Shown here: in pieces, positions 7,762-17,174 of the stretch
Numbering within the stretch: the stretch's first letter is position 1
How the letters are laid out: each line of letters opens with the position of its first letter
Assembly: GCF_900104695.1 (NCBI RefSeq)
Contig: NZ_FNSW01000001.1
Location: forward strand, 2,232,001-2,296,000
DNA: 64,000 nt
Origin: Paenibacillus sp. GP183
GTDB taxonomy: Bacteria; Bacillota; Bacilli; Paenibacillales; NBRC-103111
Reading direction: 5' to 3'
Notes under the pieces: generated by a model
What the model saw: only the letters and a program-made list of their open reading frames with translations
Databases searched by the model: none
Told to the model about the DNA's origin: nothing
Made by a program: the position numbers and the translations under genes

Positions 7762-9105
7762 CTATTCCTTCTCCAGGGGCACGACCTTGCTCTTTTTAAT
7801 GATATGGACCCGCATGATCCTTAATCTGTCAACCTCGCTGATTTCGAAGATATACTTACCGTAGTCGACCTTTTTGCCTTTGAGCGGCATGCCTTCCAGC
7901 TGTTTAAAGATCCAGCCTCCGAAGGAATCGACATCTTCATCCTCGAGATCCACATCCAGCATGTCATTGATATCTTCAAGCAGCACCCGGCCATCTACAG
8001 AGATATATTGATCCCTGACCTCGATATCGGAACGTTCATCCAGATCGAATTCATCATGCAGCTCACCCACGATTTCTTCGAGAATTTCATCCAATGTCAA
8101 AAGCCCGGCCGTTCCGCCATATTCATCAATAACGACCGCAAGCTGGGAATGCTTTTTCTGCATAAGCTTCAGCACGTGGCTGATTTCCATGGATTCCGGT
8201 ACATTCAAAATAGGCCTGATAAAAGATTGAAGATCCTGATTTTTGTCCGGGTCCGCGGTCAACAGATCAGTGATATGAACAAATCCGACAATGTGATCCT
8301 TATCTTCGACACCGACCGGATAACGGGTATGCTTCGTTTCATACACCAACTGCATATTCTCTTCGTATGAAAGATCCAGGAAGAGACAATCCATATCCGT
8401 TCGCGGCTGCATTACTTCGCGGGCAATCCGGTCCGAGAATTCGAAGATATTATCAAAAAGCTCCATCTCATCCTTATTGATATGGCCGCCTCTAACACTC
8501 TCATCCATCAGCATCCGCAGCTCTTCCTCCGTATGTGCGGCTTCTAGCTCACTAGCAGGCTCAACACCAACCCATTTGAGAAAGGTGCCAGCCGACTTGT
8601 TTAGAAACCAGATGACCGGACGGAAAATTTTATAAAAGAAAAGCAGCGGAGCAGACAGCCACAAAGATGCAAATTCAGGCTTTTGAATCGCGAAGGATTT
8701 GGGAGCCAATTCACCAAGCACTATATGCAGAAACGTGATCACGGCAAAAGCAATGATGAAGGACAGGGAATGGGATAAAGCCGATGATGCCAAACCGAAA
8801 AGATGCAGAAGCGGCTCGACTACAAGCTTTGAAATTGCCGGTTCTCCCACCCAACCAAGTCCTAGAGAGGCAAGTGTGATTCCAAGCTGTGTAGCGGATA
8901 AATAGGTATCCAGCTTCTGTGTAACGGTCAAGGCATATTTGGCCATGCCGCTTCCTTCATTGACAAGCTGTTGTATCCGTGACTGTCGTACTTTAACCAG
9001 CGCAAATTCAGCTGCTACAAAGAAACCATTCAGCAGCACAAGAGACAGGACTAGAATTAAATTTAAAAGAATAGCACCAAAATCAAAAGTCGTTTGCATA
9101 AGCAA
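7762..9105 (-). CDS. CNNM/CorC (HlyC) family membrane protein with CBS pair
   Basis: Integral membrane protein of the hemolysin-C/CorC family, probably a divalent-cation (Mg or similar) transporter or regulator. Residues ~5-200 form the DUF21 transmembrane domain (LVLLNGFFVAAEFALVKVRQSRI). Two CBS motifs follow (REVMQPRTDMDCLFL and QKKHSQLAVVIDEYGGTAGLLTLDEILEEIVGE), then a CorC_HlyC C-terminal domain. A TTG at 9105 has AAAGGAG at 6 nt spacing; the ATG two codons later (9099) has 12 nt spacing, so TTG is preferred. A longer frame to 9162 has no ribosome site. Confidence 0.92.
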   Translation of the reverse strand: MLMQTTFDFGAILLNLILVLSLVLLNGFFVAAEFALVKVRQSRIQQLVNEGSGMAKYALTVTQKLDTYLSATQLGITLASLGLGWVGEPAISKLVVEPLLHLFGLASSALSHSLSFIIAFAVITFLHIVLGELAPKSFAIQKPEFASLWLSAPLLFFYKIFRPVIWFLNKSAGTFLKWVGVEPASELEAAHTEEELRMLMDESVRGGHINKDEMELFDNIFEFSDRIAREVMQPRTDMDCLFLDLSYEENMQLVYETKHTRYPVGVEDKDHIVGFVHITDLLTADPDKNQDLQSFIRPILNVPESMEISHVLKLMQKKHSQLAVVIDEYGGTAGLLTLDEILEEIVGELHDEFDLDERSDIEVRDQYISVDGRVLLEDINDMLDVDLEDEDVDSFGGWIFKQLEGMPLKGKKVDYGKYIFEISEVDRLRIMRVHIIKKSKVVPLEKE

Positions 9106-9320
9106 TTGATGCTCCTTTGAAATTATATGATCGCTTTTCGCTTGCTTATGTATAGCGGGCAATTTCTCGTTTGCAGCATATTACAAAGATTCGTGAGGGT
9201 TAGCTCTACACTTGTTAATTCATGTTTACCCATCATTCGATAAGATCGAATCGGTTCCCAGGGATCATAAGTGATTCAGCTCCGATGCATCCTAATTGCC
9301 TATATTGTACCTGATGGACA

Positions 9321-9375
9321 AAAAAAAAGAAAACCGGCTCATGGAGGCTTTGATAGCCGCTATGCGCTGGTTTTC
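9321..9375 (-). terminator. Rho-independent terminator of the MMPL gene
   Basis: GAAAACCGGC (9329-9338) pairs with GCTGGTTTTC (9366-9375) and abuts a run of eight A on the plus strand, giving a poly-U tail for minus-strand transcripts. Confidence 0.85.
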
Positions 9376-9388
9376 TCCCCTCTTCCTG

Positions 9389-11614
9389 TCAACGGCCGGA
9401 GGGACCCCGGTTCTCCTTGCGGATACGCAGCCATTTAGGCGCCCACCAATTCGCCTTTCCAAGCAATTTCATCAGCGCAGGGACCAACATGACCCGAATG
9501 ATTGTGGCATCAATGAGGACAGACAGACCAAGCCCCAAGCCTAGAGCCTTCATAATCTCGATATCTGTAAAAATGAAGGAGCCAACGACCACCACAAGAA
9601 TAAAGGCCGCGCTGGTGATCAAGCTGCCCGTCTTTTTCAATCCTTCTGCTGTGCTTAGCTCGTTATCGCCGGTAGATTCATATTCTTCCATAATCCTTGA
9701 GATCAAGAAGACCTCGTAATCCATTGAAATGCCAAACACGACGCAAAAGATAATGACCGGCAAGGTCGCGCTGACATAGCCAATCGAGGTTATGTGCAAA
9801 GCATCCGCCATATAACCGTATTGGAAAACCAGCACAACGATACCAAGGCTTGCTCCCAAGCTGAGGATATTCATCAGTACGGCCTTGAGAGGCAATAGGA
9901 TCGATCTGAAAGCAGCGAGCAAGACAAGGTAAGTAATCCCCATAACAAAAGCCAGCACCTCGGGGATATGACCTTGTATGCGATCAATAATATCCAGCCG
10001 GTAAGCCGGACCGCCTGTGACCAGAACATCCAGACCTCCTGGATTGAGCTTGCGCAGGTCTCGGACAAGCACATCCGTTCCCGGATCATCGGGATCCCGC
10101 ACAGGTACAACCGCGAGTAGAGCTGTATGATTTTTGGCCAGCTTTTGATCCTCCAGCTGCTTGCGGGCTTCCGGAGCTTTTAAAATTGCCGCCAGTTCGG
10201 CGTCCGAACCTGCTCCTAATGCGTTTACATAGCTCTGTACTTTATTTACACCAGAAGTATTCGCCGTCTTTCTCGCAAATTCGCGAACCTGTCGAATAGA
10301 GGCTTCATCCCAAACTTCCTTCTCGGTATGTATGCGAATTTGAATCGGGTTCATTTCCCGCGAATCATACGCCAGCTTCATAAGGTCCGAGCCATGTCTG
10401 GACTCATAGCTGGGTGGCAGAACTTCGGCATTCGGAACACCCAGCTTCATATGCCCCAAAGGAGTCATCATATAGATCAAACCGCAGCCAACAATGAGCG
10501 TAAGCAAAAGGGGGCGTTTCATTACACCATAAGCCACCTTCTCCCAAAAACGGGACGAGCCTCGATGCCGCAAGGATTGGGGCAGCACATTCAAGGAGTT
10601 GATGCGTGCACCGAGTATCCCCAGGAGAGCCAGAAGCAGCGTATTGGCTGCCAAAACCGAAACGGAGACGACAAGGAGCCCGCCCAAGCATAAGGAGCGG
10701 AAAAAGGTTAAATCGACAAAAAACATGCCGAGCAGCCCAATAAGCACAGCCACACCGGAGAAGAAAATGGATTTCCCTGCGGTTTGGCTCGTCATGGCTA
10801 CTGCTTCGGCAACGTTCTGCTGTCTTTTTAGCTCTTCCCGGAAGCGGCTTACCAAAAATAACGCATAATCAATCCCGACGGCTAAGCCCAGCATCGTGAC
10901 CATATTTGGAAGAAAATTCGAGAGCGAGTAGGATTGGGCTATGAAATAGGTAATCCCAAGTGTAGTCGTAACACTCATTAAGCCTACGATCATGGGCAAA
11001 ACCGCTCCGACCAGGGTGCCGAAAACTACAAGCAGCACGAGTAAAGCAATAGGTAAGCCAATCACTTCCGATTTGGCGATATCGTTTTTGCTGGCTTGCT
11101 GCATATCATAAAGAATGGCGGGTCCGCCGCTCACGTATACTTTCATACCCGCTGGCGGCTTCACGGTTCCCTTGATTTCAGGATACTTTTCCAAGGCCGG
11201 ATCTGTATGTAGGTTCAGGGCTACAGTTACCGTTTGCACATCGTTGCGGCCAGTATTACGAGGCGTCGCAGAGAACGAAATCTGCTGCACATAGAGCAGC
11301 TTTTTCAGGTCAAGGAGGGAATCCATAATTGCCTGTTTTTCTTCGGCCTTTGTAAGATCAGCGCCATCCCGGGTATAAACCAGATTCAAGAGGGAAGCCG
11401 GGAGGTCCAGCTCCTGCTGCAGCTCGATAAGCCCTCGGTCCGAGTCGCTGCCTTTGGGGGTAAAGCCGTTATCTTTCAGCATACCGGGAGTCTTTTGTGC
11501 GACCATGCCAAATCCGATAAACAGCACTGCCCAAAAGATGACAACAAGGCGGCGGTACCGATATATCGTATGCCCCCAGTGCCAAAAAAAGCCTTTGCTT
11601 GAAGTTTCTCTCAA
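9389..11614 (-). CDS. MMPL/RND-type transporter (YdfJ-like)
   Basis: Large inner-membrane exporter of the MMPL subgroup of RND proteins, 741 residues, with two repeats of one TM segment, a large extracytoplasmic loop and five to six TM helices. The first TM is at ~25-42. Repeat 1 carries the GLAVGIDYALFLVSRFREEL signature (~265) and repeat 2 the matching FGISMDYEVFLISRIMEEY (~590), both with the Asp of the proton-relay helix. The start is TTG with AGGAGG at 7 nt. Substrate unknown; family members export lipids or drugs. No regulator gene is adjacent. Confidence 0.93.
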   Translation of the reverse strand: MRETSSKGFFWHWGHTIYRYRRLVVIFWAVLFIGFGMVAQKTPGMLKDNGFTPKGSDSDRGLIELQQELDLPASLLNLVYTRDGADLTKAEEKQAIMDSLLDLKKLLYVQQISFSATPRNTGRNDVQTVTVALNLHTDPALEKYPEIKGTVKPPAGMKVYVSGGPAILYDMQQASKNDIAKSEVIGLPIALLVLLVVFGTLVGAVLPMIVGLMSVTTTLGITYFIAQSYSLSNFLPNMVTMLGLAVGIDYALFLVSRFREELKRQQNVAEAVAMTSQTAGKSIFFSGVAVLIGLLGMFFVDLTFFRSLCLGGLLVVSVSVLAANTLLLALLGILGARINSLNVLPQSLRHRGSSRFWEKVAYGVMKRPLLLTLIVGCGLIYMMTPLGHMKLGVPNAEVLPPSYESRHGSDLMKLAYDSREMNPIQIRIHTEKEVWDEASIRQVREFARKTANTSGVNKVQSYVNALGAGSDAELAAILKAPEARKQLEDQKLAKNHTALLAVVPVRDPDDPGTDVLVRDLRKLNPGGLDVLVTGGPAYRLDIIDRIQGHIPEVLAFVMGITYLVLLAAFRSILLPLKAVLMNILSLGASLGIVVLVFQYGYMADALHITSIGYVSATLPVIIFCVVFGISMDYEVFLISRIMEEYESTGDNELSTAEGLKKTGSLITSAAFILVVVVGSFIFTDIEIMKALGLGLGLSVLIDATIIRVMLVPALMKLLGKANWWAPKWLRIRKENRGPSGR

Positions 11615-11635
11615 TGATTCGCCTCCTAATGCTTG

Positions 11636-11662
11636 AAAAAAAGAACCTGTTTCCCAGGTTCT
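11636..11662 (-). terminator. Rho-independent terminator of the HD-GYP gene
   Basis: AGAACCTG (11642-11649) pairs with CAGGTTCT (11655-11662) around a short loop, with a run of A before it on the plus strand, so it terminates minus-strand transcription. A weaker T-rich tail on the other side could also act on plus-strand transcripts. Confidence 0.8.
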
Positions 11663-11685
11663 GGTTTGTTTTGTCTCTATTGTAT

Positions 11686-12819
11686 CTAATGAAAGTGCTG
11701 TATGCCACTATTCGATTGGCCGGATTGAATGCTGCGACCTCCCACAGCTGTAATCAGGATTGTATGCTTAAAAGACAAATCCACTTCATAAGGGGTCTTC
11801 AGTTCTTGTCCCGCTTCATCTTGGAAAATACGCACAATCGGACGATGCGGTACCGATCTGTTCAAGTCGGAAATAATACCGGTTTCCCCTGTATTCAATG
11901 TAACAGGCATCCCCAGCGGATAAATGGCTATTTTATCACGAAACATAGCGATCTTATCTTGATCGTACAACGTTCCCGAACCGGTAAACAGCTGTTCCAT
12001 TGCTTCATGCGGCAGGAGCGGATCGCGGTATTGCCGACTTGTCGTCATGGCGTCATAAGAATCCACCACTCCAATCCATCTGGCATACTCGTGAATTTGG
12101 TTTCCGGCTATACCCCGCGGATATCCGCTGCCGTCCAAGCGTTCATGGTGTTGAAAGGCACAATGCGCCGAGATCAGGGGAACATTCGGTTCATCTTTTA
12201 AAATCCGAAAACCAATTGTCGTATGCGTCTTTATCTCTTCAAGCTCATCTTTGGTTAACTTCCCGGGTTTGTTTAAAAGGTCCTGATTAATTCTCGTCTT
12301 TCCAACATCGTGCAAAAGAGCGCCGAGTCCCAGAGTCATCAAATCCTCGCGGTTGTAGCCAAAGCTCATCCCCAGCATCGTCGTATAAATACACACGTTC
12401 AAGGAATGTTGGTATAAATACGAATCCATCACATTGATATTCGTCAGCATCACCATCGCATTAGGATGGGAGCTTAAATCCTCGATTATGGTCGTCATCA
12501 ATTCCCGGAACTTGCGTCCAATATCATAATAATGCACGGCGCTTTTTTTACTCGAATCCTCCATCAGCACGCGAAAGGTGTTGCGAATTTCACGTACACC
12601 CCTAACTCGGGTCGTTTCATGAATAACATCCTCAATAATGATATCGTCGGACCGTGAATCCATAATATTCAAATAATCAATGCCATAATAATACAACCGA
12701 TCCAAAAGCCGCTGGGTTAGCTCCACATTAACGGCCAGCAAGACGGTTCCTTCTTCATTGTAGATGGTTTTGCCTAATCTCATGCCAGGGCGGCACATGT
12801 TTATTGGCATTAGACGCAT
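11686..12819 (-). CDS. HD-GYP domain cyclic-di-GMP phosphodiesterase
   Basis: Probable c-di-GMP phosphodiesterase (377 aa). The N-terminal ~130 residues are unassigned. The HD-GYP domain follows, with YLYQHSLNVCIYT, LLHDVGKTRINQDLLNKPG, HTTIGFRIL, QHHERLDGSGYPRG and VVDSYDAMTTSRQY; all canonical metal-binding and GYP residues are present. ATG at 12819 was chosen because the protein then opens MRLMPINMCRPGMRLGK, the usual N-terminus of this group, with GGGGTA upstream. A longer open frame to 12987 runs into the insertion sequence. A paralogue lies at 19073-20134. Confidence 0.93.
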   Translation of the reverse strand: MRLMPINMCRPGMRLGKTIYNEEGTVLLAVNVELTQRLLDRLYYYGIDYLNIMDSRSDDIIIEDVIHETTRVRGVREIRNTFRVLMEDSSKKSAVHYYDIGRKFRELMTTIIEDLSSHPNAMVMLTNINVMDSYLYQHSLNVCIYTTMLGMSFGYNREDLMTLGLGALLHDVGKTRINQDLLNKPGKLTKDELEEIKTHTTIGFRILKDEPNVPLISAHCAFQHHERLDGSGYPRGIAGNQIHEYARWIGVVDSYDAMTTSRQYRDPLLPHEAMEQLFTGSGTLYDQDKIAMFRDKIAIYPLGMPVTLNTGETGIISDLNRSVPHRPIVRIFQDEAGQELKTPYEVDLSFKHTILITAVGGRSIQSGQSNSGIQHFH

Positions 12820-12907
12820 TATTTTACCCCCGAATAATGTGTAAAATCCACTAGTCTTCTCATTAAATGTAGCGGATTTGGTAAAAAAGAGCAATAAAAA
12901 AAACCGC

Positions 12908-12916
12908 ATCTTTCGA
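12908..12916. repeat. Left 9-bp target-site duplication of the IS1182-type element
   Basis: TCTTTCGAC at 12908-12916 is repeated exactly at 14611-14619, directly outside the GAGGCCACTGAA inverted termini. Confidence 0.85.
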
Positions 12917-12973
12917 CGAGGCCACTGAAGAACTTGCGATTTTTTCAGGGTTGCCTCTAAGTCATGAAATAAG

Positions 12974-13012
12974 AGACGACCAAGCATCCAAATTTTGGTT
13001 GCTTGGTCGTCT
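12974..13012. terminator. Strong hairpin at the 3' end of the IS1182-type element
   Basis: AGACGACCAAGCA (12974-12986) pairs perfectly with TGCTTGGTCGTCT (13000-13012). The T-rich side (TTTTCATT) follows on the plus strand, so it would best stop plus-strand transcription entering the element. It may also end the transposase transcript. Confidence 0.6.
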
Positions 13013-13047
13013 TTTCATTGCTATAGCAGGTCATTCAGAAGGGGTTT

Positions 13048-14500
13048 TCACTTCATAAGCTTCAATATTCGCTTTAGGTTAACCGTGAAAATCGCCATTG
13101 CGCCTTGCAACTCCATGCCGACAAGACCCGAAGATGACGCTACGTCATACCCGTGTCTATGTTTTAGTTCGCTGTTCTTCGCTTCAATCTTGTAGCGTTC
13201 CTTAGCTTTTGTTTTGAAATATTCGCTACTCTGGAACGCCATTTGTTCGGTGTGTTCGTCGGATTTAATGCTCACCGAGTAAGTTTTACTTTTTGCACCT
13301 TCCTTGTAACAACCTTCCCTCATTGGACATCGCTTGCATACTTCTACATCGAAGTAATACGTATCGACTTGGTTTGCCCCAACGTCTTTCTTTCCCCCCC
13401 GTGCTTTCCGAAGCGCCATATGCCCTGCCTTGCACACATACATGCCTGCATCCTTATTGAACTGGAATTCATCCTCTTTCTTGCGATTTCCTTGCGTAAT
13501 CGCTGGATTTAGTTTCGCCACCAATTCAAGTTCGCTTTCGTTGCTGTACTTAATGTTTTCCTTTTCCGAGTAGGCGGTATCTCCGATTACTGTTTTGACC
13601 TCCATACCGGCGGCTTTACTTTTTTCAATCAGCGTCTGCAGTTGCTTGCCGTCAATTCTTTTCGCCTGTGGTTACAACTGCTGCCGTAATAATCCGTTCC
13701 TCAGTCATAGCAATGTAGGTTTTGTATCCAAAAAACGAGGAATCCGCGCTCTTGTGACCTACCCGTGCATCTTGGTCTTCCGAGATCCGTAGCTGTTCCA
13801 GATCGTCTGCGACCGTTTCTTTCAACAGATTCAACGGTTCTTTGATCTTGGGAAGCTCGCAGATGCCGCCTTCTACCTCAAGCACGGCGATGAGTTTTTG
13901 ACAGTAGGCGATTTCGTCCTCAAGCACATCGTTTGTGTTTTTTGCTGGGAGCTTGGCTTTCAGCGACTCATCCGCCGTGTAGACCGCTTTTCTCAGCTTT
14001 CGGGAGCGGTCCAGCAAAATTTCACGAGGGGATTTCTGATTGTAGCGTGCTTTCGTATGGGTCGCATCGACAATGATTGCTTTGCTTGTGATAATGCCCT
14101 TCTCCTGCGAAATTTCGACTGTTTTGCCAATGAGCATGTCGAGCAGATTCATGTCTTTCAGCCGCAGCTTCCGAAACTTAGTCAGAGAACTAGCGTCTAT
14201 TACCACTTCTTCCGGCGCCATATCAAGAAAATACTTAAACGACATATCGTACCGAGAGCGCTCAACAATATCCATGTCGGACAGTTCAAAGATCGCCTTC
14301 AATAGCAGGTACTTGAACATGCGAATCGGGTCGATCGCATTTCGACCGTTATCTAGACAGTAGCGCGCTTTCAGTTCTTCGTACACGAATGAGAAGTCGA
14401 CCAACTCATTGATTTGGCGCAACATATTATCCTTGGGAATAATCAAGTTATAAAGTTCTATATAGGGGCTTAGAGTTATGGATTGTTGTTGCTGAATCAT
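13048..14500 (-). pseudogene. IS1182-family transposase, broken by a +1 frameshift
   Basis: Two adjacent frames encode the two halves of one DDE transposase of about 480 residues. The first half (14500 to ~13655) holds FSFVYEELKARYCLDNGR and IIVDATHTKARYN (first Asp). The second half (~13654 to 13048) holds VIGDTAYSEKENI (second Asp), a cysteine-rich CKRCPMREGC insert and KIEAKNSELKHRHGYD (Glu). The frame changes at GAAAAGAATTGAC near 13654, where one extra base creates an immediate TGA. ATG at 14500 has AGGTG at 6 nt and is preferred to the upstream GTG at 14509. A sequencing error or programmed shift cannot be excluded. Confidence 0.85.
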
Positions 14501-14531
14501 CGGGCTCACCTACTCGGGTTGATGCTTTAAT

Positions 14532-14589
14532 TATACAGAAAAGGTACTATCTTCTCAAAGATCTTGAGAGATTGTACCTTTTCTGTATA
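14532..14589. other. Perfect 16-bp inverted repeat upstream of the transposase
   Basis: TATACAGAAAAGGTAC (14532-14547) is repeated in perfect inversion at 14574-14589 with a 26-nt loop. It lies inside the right end of the element, between the terminus and the transposase start, where it may block read-through expression of the transposase. Confidence 0.8.
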
Positions 14590-14610
14590 AAGGACTTTTT
14601 CAGTGGCCTC

Positions 14611-14619
14611 TCTTTCGAC
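14611..14619. repeat. Right 9-bp target-site duplication of the IS1182-type element
   Basis: TCTTTCGAC, identical to 12908-12916. It is followed by ACGGTTTTTTT, the surviving half of the interrupted terminator. Confidence 0.85.
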
Positions 14620-14647
14620 ACGGTTTTTTTGCAGAAAGTGCAAGGGC

Positions 14648-15469
14648 TTAGCCTAACCAAAGATATAAGGCAAACACGGCTGCAAGGATAAAGCGATAGT
14701 AGGCAAAATAGGTCAGTTTCATGCTTGACACGAATTTAATAAAGGAGACTACGGCAAGCAGCGCCACGATAAAGGAAATGACAAAGCCAATGATGAAAAA
14801 ACCCATATCGTTCGAAGACAAGGTCTTGTAGCTTTTCAGCAATGTATAGCCTGTTGCCGCAAACATAACCGGAATAGCCATAATAAATGTAAAATTTGCC
14901 GAAGCCGCCCGGTTCACGCCGGACAGCAAACCTCCTGCAATGGTTGATCCTGAGCGAGAAAAGCCCGGCCATAAGGAGAGAATCTGAAACAAGCCTATGT
15001 AAAAAGCTTGCCGATAAGTGATTTGATCTACAGTCTCAGCGGTAGGCCTGTCCTTTTGTTTTTCAGCGACAATCATCAGAATGCCCCCCAAAACAAGCCC
15101 AATGATAACCGTTGTCGGAGAAAAGAGATACTTTTGAATGGCATTGTTGAAAATGAACGCGAGCAGCATCACCGGAACAATCCCGATCAAAATATGCATC
15201 AGATTCAGCTTCGATCCATTTAGGCTTTGACCTTGTTCTCTGATCTTGGCAAGCCCAAATAGAGATAATACCCTTCTCCAATAAATCAGGAGTACCGCCA
15301 AAATGGCTCCCAATTGGATAATAATTTCAAATGCTTTCATCGTTTGATTGTCTTCGGAAATATTCAACAGTTTTTGCGTCAGAATCATGTGTCCTGTTGA
15401 AGATACCGGCAAAAACTCCGTTAAACCTTCGATGATTCCGATAATAACAGCTTGCCAATAGTGTAGCAT
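14648..15469 (-). CDS. uppP: Undecaprenyl-diphosphatase (BacA/UppP type)
   Basis: Dephosphorylates undecaprenyl pyrophosphate to recycle the lipid carrier for peptidoglycan and wall polymers; it also gives bacitracin tolerance. The 273-residue polytopic membrane protein has the family motifs IIGIIEGLTEFLPVSSTGH near the N-terminus and QILSLWPGFSRSGSTIAGG at ~residue 160. AGGAGGAG precedes the ATG at 15469 by 4 nt. Its natural terminator is split by the IS1182-type element, so transcripts may now run into that element. Confidence 0.97.
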   Translation of the reverse strand: MLHYWQAVIIGIIEGLTEFLPVSSTGHMILTQKLLNISEDNQTMKAFEIIIQLGAILAVLLIYWRRVLSLFGLAKIREQGQSLNGSKLNLMHILIGIVPVMLLAFIFNNAIQKYLFSPTTVIIGLVLGGILMIVAEKQKDRPTAETVDQITYRQAFYIGLFQILSLWPGFSRSGSTIAGGLLSGVNRAASANFTFIMAIPVMFAATGYTLLKSYKTLSSNDMGFFIIGFVISFIVALLAVVSFIKFVSSMKLTYFAYYRFILAAVFALYLWLG

Positions 15470-15588
15470 AAGCTCCTCCTTAGAGATTTATGGAGTATAA
15501 CTGACCTCGTAAGCATCATCTTGAGTTTTACGAGTAATGATTAGAACCCCTGTCCAATTATTTATTGTACTCCCAAGGTGGTGCTGTT

Positions 15589-15624
15589 GACAATCCCTGC
15601 GAATAATCACCCCGGGATTGTCAA
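15589..15624. terminator. Inverted repeat, possible weak terminator
   Basis: TGACAATCCC (15589-15598) pairs perfectly with GGGATTGTCA (15615-15624). It is just past the stop of the minus-strand 5'-nucleotidase, but there is no T run in that direction; AATTTT follows in the plus direction. Confidence 0.45.
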
Positions 15625-15632
15625 TTTTCAAC

Positions 15633-17072
15633 TTATTTCTCTATCCAATGGCGGGTTTCGGTGCTGGCTTGCACGGCTGCTTCATTCCGCAGTTCTGCGG
15701 CCAGGACATCCCGCAGAAATTCGGGCAGCAGATATTCAACCTGTCTGCCGTTCTTTAACGAAAGGTAGCCCGCCCCGAAGGTGAACATATCGATCGTGCC
15801 GACCAAGTACTCGCGATCCGCTTCAAGCGGCTGCCCGCCAACTGCAGCGGAAACGATTCGCCGCAGGGGAGGGCGCGAGGCGTCATATTCGACGGTCACG
15901 CCGTCGAGGCAGAGGACGCCCAGCACCTCCCCGCGAAAGCCGAGTCCGCGAATCGGCTTTGCCTTGAACTCCTCCAGCAGCGACTCTTCGAGCGCTTGCT
16001 GCAAATCAGACCCGCGCAGCAGGATGCGGCACGGATTGATCGGCCCCGGGCAGATCTCGAGCAGCCGCCCCCGCGACACACTGCCCTCCTTCAGCCCCTG
16101 AAGGAGCTGCCCGCTGTTGACCAGGCCGATATCGGCGCCGGTCCAACGGCGAAGCCCCGCGGCAAGCAGGTTGCCGAGCGGGGACTCGCCATACCAATCG
16201 AGGCTGAGCGGTTGCTGCAGCCTCGATGCCTCGAGGTCCAGCACTTCGCGGCTGGACCTGCGGTACTGCTCCAGCAGCGCGGCCACGCGGCTGTCCGGCT
16301 CTTCGGCCGAGACGTCGACAACGCGGCCTTGAAGCTCGCGGATCCGGCGCTCAGCCGGATCGTAGGCGAGCTCGACATGGCCGGCGTACTGGCCGAACTT
16401 GCCGGCCGCGCACAGATAGGTGCCGCTGAGATAGAACGGCTCCTCGAAGACATGATGCGTGTGCCCGCCCAGGATGAGATCGATGCCATCGATCTCTTGG
16501 GCCAGACGCTCATCCAGCTTTAACCCGAGGTGCGAGAGCACGATCAGCACCTCGACCTCGGGCCGCAGCAGCCCCGCGTAGTGGGCTGCGGCTTCGACCG
16601 GGTCGGTCACGTGCCAGCCGAGTAAATCGTAATACTCGGTAAACGCCGCCGTGACCCCGATCAGGCCGATGCGCAGGCCTGCCTTGCGCACGATCTGGTA
16701 CGGGACGAGCCAGTCCGGGGTCAGCTGGGTCTTCTTGTCAAGCAGATTGCTGCCGATTACGGGAAATCCGGCATGTCTGCGAAAAATCGAGCCCAGCTCA
16801 TCCGGAGTAAAGGTCAAGCCTTCATTATTGCCCAGCACCATCGCTTCATAGCCGGAAGCATTCATAATATCCAAATTGGCCATACCGCCGCTGCCTTCCG
16901 TCTCCGCAAACATGCGATCCATATGATCTCCGATATCCAGCGTCAACACCGAATCCGCCGGAGCCTGCTGCCTGACTTTATGAAAATAAGCGGCCAGCTT
17001 GGGCATTTGGTCAAAATGGCTGTGCAGATCATTGCTATGTAAAATCACTAATTTTAGTAAGTCATTGGCCAA
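15633..17072 (-). CDS. Metallophosphatase / 5'-nucleotidase, YunD-like
   Basis: Two-domain hydrolase of the UshA/5'-nucleotidase family, probably acting on nucleotides or related phosphoesters. The N-terminal calcineurin-like domain has LVILHSNDLHSHF, TLDIGDHMDR, VLGNNEG, VLSHLGLKLDE and LILGGHTHH, which together provide the di-metal site. The C-terminal 5_nucleotid_C domain has GLVNSGQLL and a YLVGTIDMFTFGAGY segment. No signal peptide is seen, as in B. subtilis YunD, so it is probably cytoplasmic. TTG at 17072 with AGGTG at 6 nt is preferred to ATG at 17102. Bases ~15900-16660 are distinctly GC-rich. Confidence 0.9.
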   Translation of the reverse strand: MANDLLKLVILHSNDLHSHFDQMPKLAAYFHKVRQQAPADSVLTLDIGDHMDRMFAETEGSGGMANLDIMNASGYEAMVLGNNEGLTFTPDELGSIFRRHAGFPVIGSNLLDKKTQLTPDWLVPYQIVRKAGLRIGLIGVTAAFTEYYDLLGWHVTDPVEAAAHYAGLLRPEVEVLIVLSHLGLKLDERLAQEIDGIDLILGGHTHHVFEEPFYLSGTYLCAAGKFGQYAGHVELAYDPAERRIRELQGRVVDVSAEEPDSRVAALLEQYRRSSREVLDLEASRLQQPLSLDWYGESPLGNLLAAGLRRWTGADIGLVNSGQLLQGLKEGSVSRGRLLEICPGPINPCRILLRGSDLQQALEESLLEEFKAKPIRGLGFRGEVLGVLCLDGVTVEYDASRPPLRRIVSAAVGGQPLEADREYLVGTIDMFTFGAGYLSLKNGRQVEYLLPEFLRDVLAAELRNEAAVQASTETRHWIEK

Positions 17073-17174
17073 GCCGGTCACCTCTTTAGTGGAAGTAAAC
17101 ACACTTTAACCATTATATCATTTAAGTCTAAAAATATGATATGCTGGTGAAAAAGACAAGGGGAACACACCGCC

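Larger units (their letters stand above)
12917..14610 (-). mobile_element. IS1182-family insertion sequence (1694 bp)
   Basis: The element begins GAGGCCACTGAAGAA and ends TTTTTCAGTGGCCTC, giving matching inverted termini, and is flanked by a perfect 9-bp direct repeat. Joining the flanks without the element restores a terminator-like hairpin with AAAAAAACCG on one side and CGGTTTTTTT on the other, which would have been the uppP terminator. The transposase gene inside is frameshifted. Confidence 0.9.
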
